From the NCBI RefSeq assembly GCF_905196875.1, contig NZ_CAJJWO010000010.1, positions 1 to 64,000 of the forward strand: 64,000 bases of DNA. The letters are read 5' to 3'. Source of the stretch: an uncultured Parabacteroides sp. (GTDB lineage Bacteria; Bacteroidota; Bacteroidia; Bacteroidales; Tannerellaceae). A program made the translations under genes and the position numbers. Below, in pieces: positions 50,682-58,860 of the stretch (position 1 is the first letter of the stretch; each line of letters opens with the position of its first letter). Under the pieces are notes generated by a model, which worked only from the letters and a program-made list of their open reading frames with translations, did not search any database and was not told the origin of the DNA.

Positions 50682-51293
50682 ATGTCAGCAGAATATGACT
50701 TCTACAGTAACCCGATACCACGGGGTAGCAACAGAAAACCGCGTTTACATGCACGCATAGTAACAAGCGGGACAATCGACACGGAAGATCTGGCGAAAGA
50801 AATACACTCCCGGTCTACTTTAACGATAGGAGATATCCAGGCTACCCTGGTCTCTCTCAGTAATGCGATAACTCTACATCTGCAGGAAGGCGACCGTATT
50901 CATATCAAAGGTTTGGGTTATCTGCAAATGACACTCCAATGTCCTCCGGTCAAGTCGCCCAAAGAGATACGAGCCGAATCGATCAAGTTCAAATCCATCG
51001 CCTTTCGCCCGGAAATAGCATTGAAGAAAGCACTGAAATCAACTACGTTCGTACGTACCACCCGGAAAAACCATTCCAACAAATATTCGGAGATAGAGGT
51101 AGATGGCCTGCTGACCGGGCATTTCCTCGATCACACCTATATCAGCAGAGAAGAATTTCAATATTTATGCGGATTTACCAAAGGGACGGCCAACCGCAGA
51201 CTGGCGAAATTAATACAGGACGGAAAATTAAAGAAAGAAGGGTTATACCGTTTTCCGGTTTATGTGCCGGTTCCCGGTAATTACAGAAAATAA
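50682..51293 (+). CDS. HU-family (HU-HIG type) DNA-binding protein
   Basis: The 203-aa protein has an HU/IHF-like domain at residues about 15-115: RLHARIVTSGTIDTEDLAKE, a helix LTIGDIQATLVSLSNAITLH and the beta-arm region GDRIHIKGLGYLQMTLQCPP. A C-terminal extension of about 70 residues looks like a winged helix (FLDHTYISREEFQYLCGFTK, RRLAKLIQDGKLKKEGLYRF). It is divergent from the VapE-like gene and follows the 22-bp repeat array, which it may bind. Its partner is probably the VapE-like ATPase; this is inferred from recurrent neighbourhood. Confidence 0.82.
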   Translation: MSAEYDFYSNPIPRGSNRKPRLHARIVTSGTIDTEDLAKEIHSRSTLTIGDIQATLVSLSNAITLHLQEGDRIHIKGLGYLQMTLQCPPVKSPKEIRAESIKFKSIAFRPEIALKKALKSTTFVRTTRKNHSNKYSEIEVDGLLTGHFLDHTYISREEFQYLCGFTKGTANRRLAKLIQDGKLKKEGLYRFPVYVPVPGNYRK

Positions 51294-51295
51294 CA

Positions 51296-51320
51296 AAGGT
51301 GAAACGAGAGGTTTCACCTT
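51296..51320 (+). terminator. Hairpin after the HU-like gene
   Basis: AAGGTGAAAC at 51296-51305 pairs perfectly with GTTTCACCTT at 51311-51320 around a 5-nt loop, directly after the stop codon. The T-run is weak. Confidence 0.65.
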
Positions 51321-51382
51321 AACAAGCTGTTCATGTGTCCATTACATCAAATGTGACAGGTGAAGGGTATGCGTTGAAACAA

Positions 51383-51616
51383 CTACGGCATCGGTAGAAA
51401 ACCCTCCGCCCTCACTGTCCAGCTTCCATCTTGCGGGAATCCGGGAGCTTCGCCCGACGATCCGTCCCAACCGGCAGCCATCATGGCAACAGCAGTTAAT
51501 AAAGCTCCGTTGGACGGGAAGTAAGGAAACGGACCGCCTGTAGCCAATCCATGTTCATCAAACTGGAACCCACCTACCGGATGAAGCAGGAAGATAAGTC
51601 GGATCGATCTTTTCAT
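51383..51616 (-). pseudogene. Short remnant resembling the C-terminus of a large glycosidase
   Basis: From ATG 51616 this encodes 77 aa. After a short hydrophobic start (MKRSIRLIFLLHP) the text reads FDEHGLATGGPFPYFPSNGA, then LLTAVAMMAAGWDG and, at the end, PGFPQDGSWTVRAEGFLPMP. This looks to me like the extreme C-terminus of large six-hairpin (GH65-like) glycosidase-type proteins in Bacteroides, without the catalytic part. I cannot confirm the family. No matching upstream coding sequence remains nearby, so decay or a deletion-fusion is likely. Confidence 0.35.
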
Positions 51617-51723
51617 TTTCTCATGATTTAAATGTAACAGTCTCAAATATACAACTTTTCCATCCTATACACCTTCCTTTCTCTTTCCCCGTTAACAATA
51701 TTTATCGGTAAAAAGAATCGCCA

Positions 51724-51746
51724 TCTACTTAAATTAAGTAGATTTG
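51724..51746 (+). promoter_or_regulatory. Operator palindrome overlapping the blaI-like promoter
   Basis: TCTACTTAAATTAAGTAGA at 51724-51742 is a perfect 19-bp palindrome centred on 51733. Its right arm overlaps a -7 box TAGATTTG at 51739-51746. A partial half site GTAGA-like (GATAGTAGA) follows at 51753-51761. It lies 41 bp before the BlaI-family gene and is placed to block its promoter, as expected for a BlaI autorepression site. Confidence 0.65.
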
Positions 51747-51786
51747 CGAAAAGATAGTAGATTAAAATTCAAATAATTGAAGAGAC

Positions 51787-52146
51787 ATGGAAAGACTGAC
51801 AGCACAAGAAGAAGACATTATGCTCTATATTTGGAGACTAGGTCCCTGCTTTATCCGGGATATACTGAACGAGATGCCTGAGCCCCGCCCGCCTTATACG
51901 AGCGTGGCCTCTGTGATCCGTAACCTGGAAAAGAAGAAATATGTCACACCGAAAAAGTTCGGAACCATCACACGGTTCTCTCCCAAGGTGAAAGAGGCTG
52001 ACTACAAGCGTACTTTCATGTCGAACGTTGTAGAGAATTACTTCACCGGCTCTTACAAAGAGATGGTATCCTTTTTTGTCCGTAACCGTAAACTGACAAA
52101 AAGCGATTTGCAGGATCTGATGAATCAGATAGAAAATGAAGAATAG
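51787..52146 (+). CDS. BlaI/MecI/CopY-family repressor
   Basis: The 119-aa protein has an N-terminal winged helix: LTAQEEDIMLYIWRLGPCFI, YTSVASVIRNLEKKKYVTPK and a wing FGTITRFSPKV, then a helical dimerisation tail with KSDLQDLMNQIENE. BlaI-type repressors bind palindromes as dimers and are inactivated when the partner M56 sensor protease is triggered. The partner gene begins 16 bp downstream. The regulated target is unlikely to be a beta-lactamase, since none is adjacent. Confidence 0.93.
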   Translation: MERLTAQEEDIMLYIWRLGPCFIRDILNEMPEPRPPYTSVASVIRNLEKKKYVTPKKFGTITRFSPKVKEADYKRTFMSNVVENYFTGSYKEMVSFFVRNRKLTKSDLQDLMNQIENEE

Positions 52147-52162
52147 GTAAAAACGAATCATT

Positions 52163-53491
52163 ATGGAAACATCGATACTGGCCTATTTCCTGAAGGTAAA
52201 CCTGGCGCTGGCAATCCTTTATATCTGCTACCGCCTGTTATTCCGGGACGACACATTTTTCCGGTTGCGCAGGGGCGTCCTGCTTTCCGTCTACCTGATC
52301 GCGTTCCTCTACCCGCTGCTGGATATCAGTTTCTGGTTATCCTCCCGTGAGAGCATGACGGAGATTGTAAACTACTATTCAACGATCCTTCCTTTGAAAA
52401 CTGCAGCAATCGCCGACAACACTTCGGTAGCCACCGAACCGGCCTGGCAGGCTATAGCTGAAAGCTGCCTGTTACTGGTTTATCTGGCAGGTGTTGCCGT
52501 ATTGTTATTACGTTGCCTGACGGAGCTGATCGTTGTAATCAGACTCCGGTTCGGTAGTCCGGAACAAGAGATAAACGGAACAACTATCCATCTATTACCC
52601 ACAGGAGAAGAACCTTATTCCTTCTTCGGCTGGATATTCGCTTCTCCGGATTCGCATACCTCGCAGGCATTGGAAGAGATATTGGTACACGAAAAGACGC
52701 ATGTCCGTCAGTTTCATTCGGCCGATGTGGTTCTCGGAGAGATCGTATGTATCCTATGTTGGATCAACCCCTTTGTCTGGTTACTGAAAAAAGAGATCGG
52801 CAGCAACCATGAATATCTGGCAGACGAACAGGTGATGCTTGCCGGATATAATAAGAAAGAATACCAGTACCATCTGATCGGACTGGAACATCCCGATAGG
52901 GCTATAGCAAAACTATATAACAATTTCAGTGTCTTACCATTAAAAAAGAGAATTACTATGTTAAACAAAAAAAGAACCGGCAGGGTCGGGAAAGTAAAGT
53001 ACCTGACACTGCTACCGCTGGCGGCCGGCTTATTGCTGCTCAACAACATCGACGCGATGGCACGGATCGTGAACCGGCAAGCAACTACCCCCACTCCCGT
53101 ACAACAGACAGAGGTTGTGCCTGCACCGAAAGTCTCCTCTCTGGAAGTAGCAACACCGCTACCACCGGAAGACGACAAAGTGTATCAGGTAGTAGAAGTA
53201 ATGCCAGAATTTCCCGGAGGACAAAACGAACTGCTAAAATACCTGGCAAGAAATATCAAATATCCGGAAGAATCAGTAAAGAATAAAGAAGAAGGCAGAG
53301 TTTCACTCACTTTTATTGTCAACAAAGACGGCAGCATTTCGGATGTCAAGGTAGTAAGAAACGCTACTCCGGCATTGGATGCAGAGGCGATACGGATAGT
53401 CAAAAGCATGCCTAACTGGACTCCCGGAAAAGAAAAAGGAAAAGATGTTCGGGTTGCTTATACTGTTCCAGTAACCTTCAGGCTCCAATAA
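52163..53491 (+). CDS. M56 (BlaR1/MecR1-like) sensor protease with C-terminal TonB domain
   Basis: The 442-aa protein has membrane segments near residues 5-20, 35-55, 95-113 and 275-290. The gluzincin motif HEKTH lies at about residues 176-180 (EILVHEKTHVRQFHSADVVL) and a second Glu in NHEYLADEQVM. The last about 95 residues form a TonB C-terminal domain: VMPEFPGGQNELLKYLARNI, GRVSLTFIVNKDG and SMPNWTPGKEKGKDV. This replaces the penicillin-binding sensor of BlaR1, so the signal is probably not a beta-lactam. It likely inactivates the BlaI-like repressor by cleavage; this is inferred from the family. Confidence 0.92.
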   Translation: METSILAYFLKVNLALAILYICYRLLFRDDTFFRLRRGVLLSVYLIAFLYPLLDISFWLSSRESMTEIVNYYSTILPLKTAAIADNTSVATEPAWQAIAESCLLLVYLAGVAVLLLRCLTELIVVIRLRFGSPEQEINGTTIHLLPTGEEPYSFFGWIFASPDSHTSQALEEILVHEKTHVRQFHSADVVLGEIVCILCWINPFVWLLKKEIGSNHEYLADEQVMLAGYNKKEYQYHLIGLEHPDRAIAKLYNNFSVLPLKKRITMLNKKRTGRVGKVKYLTLLPLAAGLLLLNNIDAMARIVNRQATTPTPVQQTEVVPAPKVSSLEVATPLPPEDDKVYQVVEVMPEFPGGQNELLKYLARNIKYPEESVKNKEEGRVSLTFIVNKDGSISDVKVVRNATPALDAEAIRIVKSMPNWTPGKEKGKDVRVAYTVPVTFRLQ

Positions 53492-53512
53492 ATAGCAGAT
53501 TAAACATATAAT

Positions 53513-53610
53513 TCCCTTTTTGAGACAGACACAAAAAAGGCATGAAACTTTCCCAAATGCTGGCAGGCGATCAGAAAAGTAACATGCCCATAGCCCTTCT
53601 CAAAAAGGGA
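53513..53610. repeat. Long nested inverted repeat between blaR-like gene and mutL
   Basis: TCCCTTTTTGAGA at 53513-53525 is the exact complement of 53598-53610. Nested inside are GGCATG at 53539-53544 with CATGCC at 53583-53588, and ACTTT at 53547-53551 with AAAGT at 53576-53580. The T-run at 53612-53616 follows on the plus strand, so it can terminate the plus-strand operon. The 72-nt loop is unusually long for a plain terminator. Confidence 0.6.
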
Positions 53611-53623
53611 TATTTTTATTTAT

Positions 53624-55522
53624 TCACTTAAACCGCTTCTCCAACTCTTCATCGGTGAGCATCGAAACAATCGTTTTCCCGTCGGGTGTCAAGTTTGAAT
53701 CCGGACAGGAGAAAAGAGTGGCGATCAAATGATCCATCTCATCGGCAGACATCACTTTCCCCGGACGAATGGCAGCCGCCTTGGCCAAAGCCAACGCGAT
53801 CGACTCACAAATCTCCTCGTGTACTTCACAGCCCGTTTCTATGGCACGGCTAACAATATCCTTTATCAAAACAACCTGATCCACATTCTCCAGTCCGGTG
53901 GGTAAGCCATTGATTGCATAGCTGTTATTCCCCAGGTTAGAGAGATCGAAACCGATAAAACGCATATCTTCCAACAACACAGGCAAAACAGCAGCCTCGG
54001 CCGCGGTAAACTCGATAATTTCCGGGAAAAGCACCTGCTGGGAAGCTCCTTTCTGTTGACGGATATTATTCAAATACTGGTCGAACAGGATACGGACATG
54101 TGCCCGGTGCTGATCGATCAACGCCAATCCCGACTTGAGCGAAGTAATAATATAACGTCCTTTATACTGGTAACAAGGGGTAGTTGTCTCAGCAAACAAA
54201 GCCTCGTCACCAGCAACCACCTTAACGGGTTCCGGTGTCTCCACCTCCTCCGTTTCCAATACTTCACCCATCATTTCCAGATCCTTACGCACGGCATCCC
54301 GGTCACTCTCAAATCCCTGATAAAGTTGAGACCAGTCGAACTCCTGCTTTTTTGAAGAAGGAGACGAAGACGACGACGAGGGCGAATACGAGGACGATGA
54401 AGAGCTCTTAAACGGATTGTATCCGGAGTCGAGTTGCACAGTAGGAGACTTAAAACCATCCGCCTCCCTGACCGGGTTATAGACCGGTATATCGATTGCG
54501 TCCTCCACATCGAAGTCGATGGTAGGGATAGCACTCGACTTGGCCAGTGCCTCACGGGTGGCAGCCATCAGTATCTGCCAGATAGGTTGTTCGTTCTCGA
54601 ATTTAATCTCAGTTTTGGTCGGATGGATATTTACATCGATCGTGGAAGGATCGAGCGTGAAATAGATAAAATAGTTGGGTTGTTCGCCGGGAGGGATCAA
54701 CTGTTCATAAGCCTGCATAACCGCCTTATGAAAGTATGGATGTTTCATGAAACGTCCGTTCACGAAAAAGTATTGCAGTGCCCCGCGCTTTTTGGCAGAG
54801 TCGGGACGGCCTACAAAACCGGAAATAGTGACCAGCGAGCTTTGTGCATCCACAGAAAGCAGCTTCTGGTTCAGGTTCTTGCCGTAAACGTTTATAATAC
54901 GCTGGCGCAAACCAGATTCCGGCAAATTAAATATCTCGGTATCATTATGATTCAGCCCCAAAGCCACCTGAGGGTTCACCAATGCGATCCGTTCGAACTC
55001 ATTTATTATATTACGAAACTCCGTCTCGTTCGATTTCAGGAATTTACGCCGGGCCGGTACATTAAAGAACAGATTCTTTATAGAAAAAATACTACCTTCC
55101 GTGCAGGCGTCAGGCTCGATATCCTGCAAGGTGGAACCTGCCATCGAGAGCCTCGTACCGAGTTCGGCGCCTTGCAACCGGGTACGCAATTCTACATGGG
55201 CTACCGCTGCGATCGAAGCGAGGGCCTCTCCACGGAATCCCATCGTATGGAGCGAAAAGAGGTCGTCGGCAGAAGATATCTTCGAAGTGGCATGCCGCTC
55301 AAATGCCATGCGGGCATCGGTTTCAGACATACCTTTCCCGTCATCGACCACCTGGATCAATGTACGCCCTGCATCCTTGATGTTCACCTGGATGTGACCA
55401 GCTCCTGCATCTATCGCATTTTCAACCAGTTCCTTTACAACGGAAGCAGGCCGTTGAATAACTTCACCGGCCGCTATCTGATTGGCTATACTGTCAGGTA
55501 ATAAATGAATTATATCGCTCAT
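53624..55522 (-). CDS. mutL: DNA mismatch repair protein MutL
   Basis: The 632-aa protein has the GHKL ATPase domain (ELVENAIDAGAGHIQVNIKD, VDDGKGM, HATSKI, GFRGEALASI) and the transducer domain through about residue 330. A linker rich in Ser lies near 375-395. The C-terminal dimerisation domain starts near 440 (TPCYQYKGRYIITSLKSGLA). The endonuclease motif region reads LIDQHRAHVRILFDQYL: the metal-binding Glu residues of DQHAxxExxxxE are not conserved, and the CPHGRP-like motif is replaced by SCPDSNLTPDGKTI. The protein acts with MutS in mismatch repair. It overlaps the upstream small gene by 4 bp (ATGA). Confidence 0.96.
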   Translation of the reverse strand: MSDIIHLLPDSIANQIAAGEVIQRPASVVKELVENAIDAGAGHIQVNIKDAGRTLIQVVDDGKGMSETDARMAFERHATSKISSADDLFSLHTMGFRGEALASIAAVAHVELRTRLQGAELGTRLSMAGSTLQDIEPDACTEGSIFSIKNLFFNVPARRKFLKSNETEFRNIINEFERIALVNPQVALGLNHNDTEIFNLPESGLRQRIINVYGKNLNQKLLSVDAQSSLVTISGFVGRPDSAKKRGALQYFFVNGRFMKHPYFHKAVMQAYEQLIPPGEQPNYFIYFTLDPSTIDVNIHPTKTEIKFENEQPIWQILMAATREALAKSSAIPTIDFDVEDAIDIPVYNPVREADGFKSPTVQLDSGYNPFKSSSSSSYSPSSSSSSPSSKKQEFDWSQLYQGFESDRDAVRKDLEMMGEVLETEEVETPEPVKVVAGDEALFAETTTPCYQYKGRYIITSLKSGLALIDQHRAHVRILFDQYLNNIRQQKGASQQVLFPEIIEFTAAEAAVLPVLLEDMRFIGFDLSNLGNNSYAINGLPTGLENVDQVVLIKDIVSRAIETGCEVHEEICESIALALAKAAAIRPGKVMSADEMDHLIATLFSCPDSNLTPDGKTIVSMLTDEELEKRFK

Positions 55523-55824
55523 GACCAGAACAAATACCAGAATAATGCACCCAGAACCGCAAGAGCAACAAGCAATTTAACGCTCTTATATGTACGGCTA
55601 CGCGCATTGTCCCCCTTGTCGAGGCTTTTCTTCAGGTGAGAAGTTCCTTCGACAAAGGTTCCTTTTATCTGAGGTTTATATTCTTCCAGCGACTCTTCCA
55701 TTCCCATCTCGCGTTTTATTTTGCGTACGCGTTCCTCCATAGCCTCTCTGTGGGGATCCCAGTAAATCGGCTTATGGTCGTATTGACGGGGCTTACGCAT
55801 ATTATAAAATGAGAAAAGTGCCAT
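55519..55824 (-). CDS. Conserved small membrane protein upstream of mutL
   Basis: The 101-aa protein has a charged N-terminal half (QYDHKPIYWDPHREAMEERV, then RKIKREMGMEESLEEYKPQ) and one C-terminal membrane helix at about residues 81-99 (VKLLVALAVLGALFWYLFW), so it is tail-anchored with the bulk in the cytoplasm. It overlaps mutL as ATGA. Homologues sit at the same place in other Bacteroidales as far as I recall; function is unknown. Confidence 0.72.
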   Translation of the reverse strand: MALFSFYNMRKPRQYDHKPIYWDPHREAMEERVRKIKREMGMEESLEEYKPQIKGTFVEGTSHLKKSLDKGDNARSRTYKSVKLLVALAVLGALFWYLFWS

Positions 55825-55849
55825 AACTTAACAAATTTAATAGTGAATT

Positions 55850-57478
55850 TTATTCCTCATGTTTAAATTTATTGTCACTTCTAACCGGTGCGTCTTCCAC
55901 TTTCTTCTTCACCACAGTGTATATATCATCTTTGTTTTTCGGACGCAGGTAGTCATACCAATAAAAATCCTTCAGTGTTTTCTGTTCCGGCTTTAGGTCG
56001 GGTATCGGTGTCAGATTACCCAGTGGGGTCGGCCATATCTTAAGCTTTTCGAGCTTATTATCTTTTACCCAGATCGTAAGGAAACCACTCTTGGTTTCAT
56101 TCAAACCGATCTTGGCTCCATCGCTTTCCAACGGATAATAGATCGACTCCGCATTTCCCTCCACATCAATCTGCCGGACAGCCTGACCTTCAAAGTAAGC
56201 TTTGAGATCGTTCCCTTTCAGTTGATTATAATAAGTCGAATCGAGATGCTGCACCGCAAACGCAAACTGTATGACATGTGCATATTCGATCGTACTGTCA
56301 TTCATAAAAATTTCTATCGTATCTCCGTACAACTGATACTGTTCGTTCCATAAAATCGGATTATCATACATATATAATATGGAATCACGGGTATTGAACT
56401 GCATCGAATCGCAAACACCCTGCATATCGATACGGTAGAAACGTACCCCATGAAAAGCCTTTATCTCACGAGCTGTCGAATCGAGTGTCGACATTTCAAG
56501 GGTATCGGCATGCAGATACAAGGTATCTTTCTGCGAATATTCCAGGAAACGGGCACTGTCGGTAGCAAAAGCATACTCCGTCCGTTCATTATAATAACCG
56601 TACTGGCCTTCCAAAGTAACCTTCTGCGCCGTATCTACCAGGCACATATTTCCAAATGCTTCCCCAAAACCGGCATCCTGATTATACGAGATAGAATCGC
56701 CGATCAAGACTCTGTTTCCCGAATACACTTCGGAACGGTCAAGCAGTAAGGATGTATTTGTTTCCGTATTGTACCACCCACGGGAAGAATGGATCGTTCC
56801 ACTATCCGATACAATAATAGAAGGTCCTAATATCGTCGCTATTTTCGATTCTGTATTGTAATGGAGCGTATCCGAATACAATGTAAAATTAGGATTCTCC
56901 AAACGTACGCTATCGTTAAATATCGCCAGCTTCGTACCCGGAGAATATTGTCCGTAAAACGATGAAAGTTGATTCAGGGAATCGACGATCAGACCGCCGT
57001 CAAAATAATATCCGATATCCGGAATACGCTCATAGTTCAGGCTGTCGGTAAAAAGCGTTACCTGACCGTTCTCCATACGGACGTTTTCACGCAGGTAAGC
57101 GATCTGGGTATCTCCGTCATAAAACAAATAGTTACCATACACAAACAGAGTGTCGCCCTGCTCCATCCTCACATTGCTGAAAGCTTCCAGTGAGTTCGTT
57201 GTCTCAAAAAAGTAAGCACTGTCACAATACATATATGAACTATCGTGACGGAAGCACACATCTCCTTGCAGAAACTGTGCATCCTCTTTCATCACTTCCT
57301 TATCATAAGACACCGTATCGGCATGCAACAGATAGACCAGCGTTTTTTTAGTAGTGACAGTATCGACAGGCTGTGTTTCTCCTTGTCTGACAGGAATAGA
57401 ATCCTGTGTTTGTGCAAATACCCAAACAGTCAGTAAACAGAATAGACCTGTAAGAAAAAACTTATTTACAATTTTCAT
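55850..57478 (-). CDS. OstA/LptA-like exported protein
   Basis: From ATG 57478, which overlaps the upstream PPIase stop as ATGA, the product has 542 aa with a signal peptide (KFFLTGLFCLLTVWVFAQ). The body is a series of beta-jellyroll strands with repeated Tyr/Asp patterns (DTLFVYGNYLFYDGDTQIAY, NPNFTLYSDTLHYNTESKIA, TLEGQYGYYNERTEYAFATD), as in OstA_2 (PF13100). OstA/LptA proteins form a periplasmic bridge for lipopolysaccharide. The cluster with SurA-type chaperones supports an outer-membrane biogenesis role. Charged C-terminal end. Confidence 0.88.
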   Translation of the reverse strand: MKIVNKFFLTGLFCLLTVWVFAQTQDSIPVRQGETQPVDTVTTKKTLVYLLHADTVSYDKEVMKEDAQFLQGDVCFRHDSSYMYCDSAYFFETTNSLEAFSNVRMEQGDTLFVYGNYLFYDGDTQIAYLRENVRMENGQVTLFTDSLNYERIPDIGYYFDGGLIVDSLNQLSSFYGQYSPGTKLAIFNDSVRLENPNFTLYSDTLHYNTESKIATILGPSIIVSDSGTIHSSRGWYNTETNTSLLLDRSEVYSGNRVLIGDSISYNQDAGFGEAFGNMCLVDTAQKVTLEGQYGYYNERTEYAFATDSARFLEYSQKDTLYLHADTLEMSTLDSTAREIKAFHGVRFYRIDMQGVCDSMQFNTRDSILYMYDNPILWNEQYQLYGDTIEIFMNDSTIEYAHVIQFAFAVQHLDSTYYNQLKGNDLKAYFEGQAVRQIDVEGNAESIYYPLESDGAKIGLNETKSGFLTIWVKDNKLEKLKIWPTPLGNLTPIPDLKPEQKTLKDFYWYDYLRPKNKDDIYTVVKKKVEDAPVRSDNKFKHEE

Positions 57479-58839
57479 TCTTTCACCCAACCCGGATACT
57501 TGAAGTCACAGTTACGCCATCCTTCTGAAATACGTACATAGGTCGTTTTTTGTTTCTTCAGGATCCAGTCATTCAATAATTCTTCTCTTTTTTGCTGTTC
57601 TACCAGGTTTTTCATAGCCTGGAAGTCGTCTGAAAGATTTGCTTTATGTTGTTCAGTACGTGACTTCAACTTGACAATAGCTACTACCTCTTTCTGTTTG
57701 TCGGATATCATGGTAAACGGTTTGGAAATCTCGCCAACCTGCATGTTATAAACGACTTTACCCACTTCCTGCGGAAGTTCCTGCATTTCGAACTTAGGCG
57801 TACCGAAGTTATTTCCTTCATGGTTCTGATTCACCATCAACCCTTTGTTGTTACGGGTATCCTTATCGTACGAAACGAATGTGGCAGCTTCTTCAAACGA
57901 GAACTTATTTGCTTGCAAGTCGGTATACAAGGAGTCCATACGAACAGTCGCCTCAGTCAATTCCTTTTCAGAAACTTTCGGCTTCAATAGGATATGACGG
58001 CAATTGATACGGTTACCACGTTTCTCGATCAACTGAATGATATGGTAACCATATTCAGTCTGAACGATCTGTGATACACGCTTCGGATCAGACAGGTTGA
58101 AAGCGACATTGGCAAACTCCGGTAGCAAGTCTGTCTTACTCATGAAACCCAGTTCGCCTCCTCTGGCAGCCGAACCCGGATCTTCCGAATACAAGCGGGC
58201 CAATGTGGAAAATTCCATCTTACCACTGTTGATCTGCTCCGTGAAATCACGCAGACGGGCTTTGATAGCATCGGTCACATCGAACGGAATCTTCGGTTCG
58301 AAAGTGATGATCTGCACCTCCACTGTTGTCGGGATAGTCGGCAGACTGTCTTTCGACAACTGGTTATAGAACTTACGGATCTCGGACGGAGTCAATTTGA
58401 TCTCACCGACCAGTTTCCGCTGCATTTCCTGCGTGATCTGTTGTTCGCGAATCATATCCTTACGCTCGTCCTTGATCTGCGAGATCTTCTTTCCGAAATA
58501 TTCTTCCACTTTTTCCCGTGAGCCGATCTGGTTGATCGCCCAGTTGACCCACTGGTCTGCAGCCTGGATAATCTGTCCTTCACCGACTTCGATACTGTCG
58601 ATCTTCGCCTGGTTCAGATACAACTTCTGTATTGCCATCTGCTCCGGAATCACACAATAGGGATCGCCGTCCAGACGCTGGCCTTCGTTTTGCATATACA
58701 AACGCTGCGTTTCTATGTCCGAACGTAAAATCGCATCATCTCCTACCACCCACACTATTTCATCAATCACATTATCCTGTGCCATTGCCACACAAGATAA
58801 GCAGGCAAGAAAGAATACAGTTAAAATCTTTTTCATCAT
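57475..58839 (-). CDS. SurA-like periplasmic chaperone / peptidyl-prolyl isomerase
   Basis: The 454-aa protein has a signal peptide (KILTVFFLACLSCVAMAQ), a SurA-type N-terminal helical domain (GDDAILRSDIETQRLYMQNE) and two parvulin domains: the first near residues 175-280 with YSEDPGSAARGGELGFMSKT and EYGYHIIQLIEKRG, the second near 285-390 (CRHILLKPKVSE), less conserved. It assists folding of outer-membrane proteins in the periplasm. It lies between two further PPIase-type genes and the OstA-like gene. Confidence 0.92.
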   Translation of the reverse strand: MMKKILTVFFLACLSCVAMAQDNVIDEIVWVVGDDAILRSDIETQRLYMQNEGQRLDGDPYCVIPEQMAIQKLYLNQAKIDSIEVGEGQIIQAADQWVNWAINQIGSREKVEEYFGKKISQIKDERKDMIREQQITQEMQRKLVGEIKLTPSEIRKFYNQLSKDSLPTIPTTVEVQIITFEPKIPFDVTDAIKARLRDFTEQINSGKMEFSTLARLYSEDPGSAARGGELGFMSKTDLLPEFANVAFNLSDPKRVSQIVQTEYGYHIIQLIEKRGNRINCRHILLKPKVSEKELTEATVRMDSLYTDLQANKFSFEEAATFVSYDKDTRNNKGLMVNQNHEGNNFGTPKFEMQELPQEVGKVVYNMQVGEISKPFTMISDKQKEVVAIVKLKSRTEQHKANLSDDFQAMKNLVEQQKREELLNDWILKKQKTTYVRISEGWRNCDFKYPGWVKE

Positions 58840-58860
58840 ATCTACTTTATAAGTTACAAA

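Noticed and set aside
49117..51293. Prophage or integrated plasmid
   Set aside because: Only the VapE-like and HU-like genes are present; no integrase, structural genes, attachment-site repeats or tRNA were seen.
54434..55501. 355-codon plus-strand frame antisense to mutL
   Set aside because: Lies wholly opposite the conserved MutL ATPase and transducer domains; no recognisable motifs.
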